Below, in pieces: positions 35,405-37,540 of a stretch of DNA of 37,540 nucleotides (position 1 is the stretch's first letter; each line of letters opens with the position of its first letter). The notes below the pieces were generated by a model that was not told the DNA's origin, ran no database searches, and saw nothing but the letters and a program-made list of their open reading frames with translations. The position numbers were made by a program, and so were the translations under genes. This DNA is from Candidatus Omnitrophota bacterium. GTDB lineage: Bacteria > Omnitrophota > Gorgyraeia > JABMRN01 > RBG-13-46-9. Location: contig JADHYN010000010.1 of NCBI GenBank assembly GCA_016782425.1, positions 1 to 37,540 of the forward strand, written 5' to 3'.

Positions 35405-37459
35405 TCAAGCTTTCGCTTCCTCTTTCGCTTTTTTCGCTTTTTCTACAATCATCTGCGCTAAATTCGAGGGAACAACTTCATCATGTGAGAATCTCATCGT
35501 ATATGTCCCGCGTCCTCCTGTAAGAGATTTAAGCTCGTTTGCCCATTTATACATCTCCTCTAACGGCACCTGCGCTTTTATGACCTGCATGCCGACTCCG
35601 GGTTCTATTCCCATGATCCTTCCCCTTCTGGAATTCAGGCTTCCGGTAATATCTCCCATGTACTCATCGGGAATGGTTATATCTACATCCATAATGGGTT
35701 CCAAAAGAACCGGTTTTGATTTCAAAATCGCTTCTTTGAACCCATGCCGTGCCGCTATCTGAAACGCTATATCTTTCGAGTCTACGGGATGAGTTTTGCC
35801 GTCATAAACCGTGGCTCTCAGGTCAATCATCGGAAAACCTGCCAAAACGCCATCTTGCATCGCGGCCTTTATACCTTTTTCGCAACTGACGATAAACGGG
35901 CCAGGAATGGCGCCGCCGACGACCTCATCCATAAATTCAAATCCAGTGCTTCTTGGCAAAGGTTCGACTTTCATCCATACCTCTGCAAACTGGCCTGCGC
36001 CGCCTGATTGTTTCTTGTGCCTGTAGTGAGAATCTCCCTTGGAGGTTATTGTCTCCTTATATGCCACCTTAGGGGTTCCCATATCCACCTGGACGCCATA
36101 ACGGTTTTTTAATCTCGCAATCATAATTTTTATATGGAGGTCGCCCATGCCCGAAGCAATGAGTTCTTTTGTCTGCGGATCGCGAATAATCTTGAACGTC
36201 ATGTCTTCGGCTGTTAACTTGTGCAGCGCATCCGAGATCCTATCCTCATCGGCGCGCGTTTTTGGCTTGATGGAAAAGGATATTGCCGGTTCCGGAAACT
36301 GAAATTCGCCAAATACAACCGGCTTTTTCTCTGTCGACAATGAATCGCCTGTGGAGGTGTTTTTCATTTTGGCTATACACGCGATGTCACCCGCAAAGGC
36401 CCCGTCGAGCTGTTTATGCTCTTTACCAAGAAGTGTAAAAAGCTGTCCTGTTTTCTCCGAGGCTTTTTTAGAGGAATTGTAAATTGACGTATTGGAGGAA
36501 ATTTTTCCCGAAAATACCTTGAAGATAGATATCTGCCCGACATAGGGGTCAGAAATGGTTTTGAAAACCTGAGCGCTGAAAAAATCACTTTCTTTGGGGC
36601 TTACGGTAAGCTTTTCGTTTGTTTTTGGATTGATTGCTTCGCGGGGCGGCACCTCATCCGGGGAAGGCATTTCGTTCAAAATAAAATCGAGAAGTTCGTT
36701 TATGCCTATATTTAAAGTTGCCGAACCTGCAAATATGGGGATTATCTTGCTTTCCAGTATGGCCTTTTTTAGAGCCTCTTCCACTTCGCCTTGCGTAAGC
36801 TCCCCTTTATCGAGATATCTTTCCAAAAGGCTGTCGTCCGTTTCCGCTACGTTCTCCACCAGCGACTCTGCCAGTTTTTCCGCATGCTTTCTGTCATCGC
36901 CCTGGAGCTGGTCTATTTTTTCTTTTGTAATTAGATTAACGGTATCTTTAAAAGAGCTTTCCTTTCCTATGGGATACGAAAGCACGACGCCTTTTTTGCC
37001 GAGTAGGTTTCCGAGTAAATCGACGCACTTGGCGAAGTCGGTGTTTTCCTTGTCGATTTTGTTTATGAAGATAACAGCGGGAAGCTTATTCTCTCCGGCA
37101 AGTTTAAGGGCTTTATTCGTGCCGATTTCGACGCCACTTACCGCATTTACGACTATAACGGCGCTGTCAGCGGCCTTTGCGCCGCTAGTAGCTTCGCCGA
37201 TGAAGTCGCCGTAACCGGGCGCATCTATAATGTTAACTTTTATGTTGTTCTTTGTTAAATTCAGCATTGAGGAGCTTATTGATATCTTTCTTTCTTTTTC
37301 GTCGTCATTATAATCAGATACCGTGGTGCCGTCTGTGACGCTGCCGGGTTTGGGGATGGAACCGCCGTTACAAAGAAGCGCCTCCGAAAGCTGGGTTTTT
37401 CCCGAATGGGAATGTCCGAGAAGTACTACATTGCGCATAGGTATTCTACCTTCTGCCAT
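35405..37459 (-). CDS. Elongation factor G-like translational GTPase (FusA2-like)
   Basis: 684 aa; GHSHSGKTQLSEALL (P-loop), DAPGYGDF, NKID; DLHIKIMIARLKNRYGVQVDMGTPKVAYKETI; SLNSRRGRIMGIEPG. Confidence 0.92.
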   Translation of the reverse strand: MAEGRIPMRNVVLLGHSHSGKTQLSEALLCNGGSIPKPGSVTDGTTVSDYNDDEKERKISISSSMLNLTKNNIKVNIIDAPGYGDFIGEATSGAKAADSAVIVVNAVSGVEIGTNKALKLAGENKLPAVIFINKIDKENTDFAKCVDLLGNLLGKKGVVLSYPIGKESSFKDTVNLITKEKIDQLQGDDRKHAEKLAESLVENVAETDDSLLERYLDKGELTQGEVEEALKKAILESKIIPIFAGSATLNIGINELLDFILNEMPSPDEVPPREAINPKTNEKLTVSPKESDFFSAQVFKTISDPYVGQISIFKVFSGKISSNTSIYNSSKKASEKTGQLFTLLGKEHKQLDGAFAGDIACIAKMKNTSTGDSLSTEKKPVVFGEFQFPEPAISFSIKPKTRADEDRISDALHKLTAEDMTFKIIRDPQTKELIASGMGDLHIKIMIARLKNRYGVQVDMGTPKVAYKETITSKGDSHYRHKKQSGGAGQFAEVWMKVEPLPRSTGFEFMDEVVGGAIPGPFIVSCEKGIKAAMQDGVLAGFPMIDLRATVYDGKTHPVDSKDIAFQIAARHGFKEAILKSKPVLLEPIMDVDITIPDEYMGDITGSLNSRRGRIMGIEPGVGMQVIKAQVPLEEMYKWANELKSLTGGRGTYTMRFSHDEVVPSNLAQMIVEKAKKAKEEAKA

Positions 37460-37498
37460 CAGTCCTCCTTATTTTTACTTGATGGGGATAATATTGGT

Positions 37499-37527
37499 AT
37501 AATATAAAAGAAAGAGGTTTTTGTCAA
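37499..37527 (-). promoter_or_regulatory. Near-consensus sigma70 promoter upstream of the EF-G-like gene
   Basis: Minus strand TTGACA (37522-37527), 17-nt spacer, TATTAT (37499-37504). Confidence 0.8.
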
Positions 37528-37540
37528 GACCTATTAGGGA

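Overview
All protein-coding content except a truncated transposase at the left edge and rpmB runs on the minus strand. The window has two parts. (1) Positions ~14.7-37.5 kb hold a compact housekeeping block: fabD-fabH-plsX-rpmF-ackA-pta-coaD-rsmD-recG-(rpmB, + strand)-recJ-secDF-yajC-tgt-queA-spoIID-like-DUF2905-queH-ruvB-ruvA-ruvC-yebC-EF-G-like. (2) Positions ~0.35-14.5 kb hold a secreted/surface operon: a discoidin-domain protein, several small secreted beta-sandwich proteins, a stand-alone SpvB-domain protein, a tail-collar-domain protein, a methyltransferase, a giant 2696-aa RHS/YD-repeat protein with nested LamG and 'GWN' domains, and an overlapping small lipoprotein that could be an immunity partner. 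The window opens with the 3' end of an IS200-like/RAYT-type transposase. Three observations deserve follow-up. First, several families of short palindromic elements occur, some inserted in frame inside coding sequences (RHS gene three times, DUF2905 gene once), and one family shares sequence with repeats next to the RAYT remnant. Second, a near-consensus promoter, a 25-codon leader ORF and an intrinsic terminator precede the surface operon, which looks like an attenuator. Third, the RHS/SpvB genes look like a split, secreted Tc-toxin-like system. Gene content and the surface-protein motifs suggest an uncultured lineage such as Omnitrophota, but this is a guess. No tRNA, rRNA or CRISPR array was recognised. 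All product calls come from reading motifs, not from database searches.
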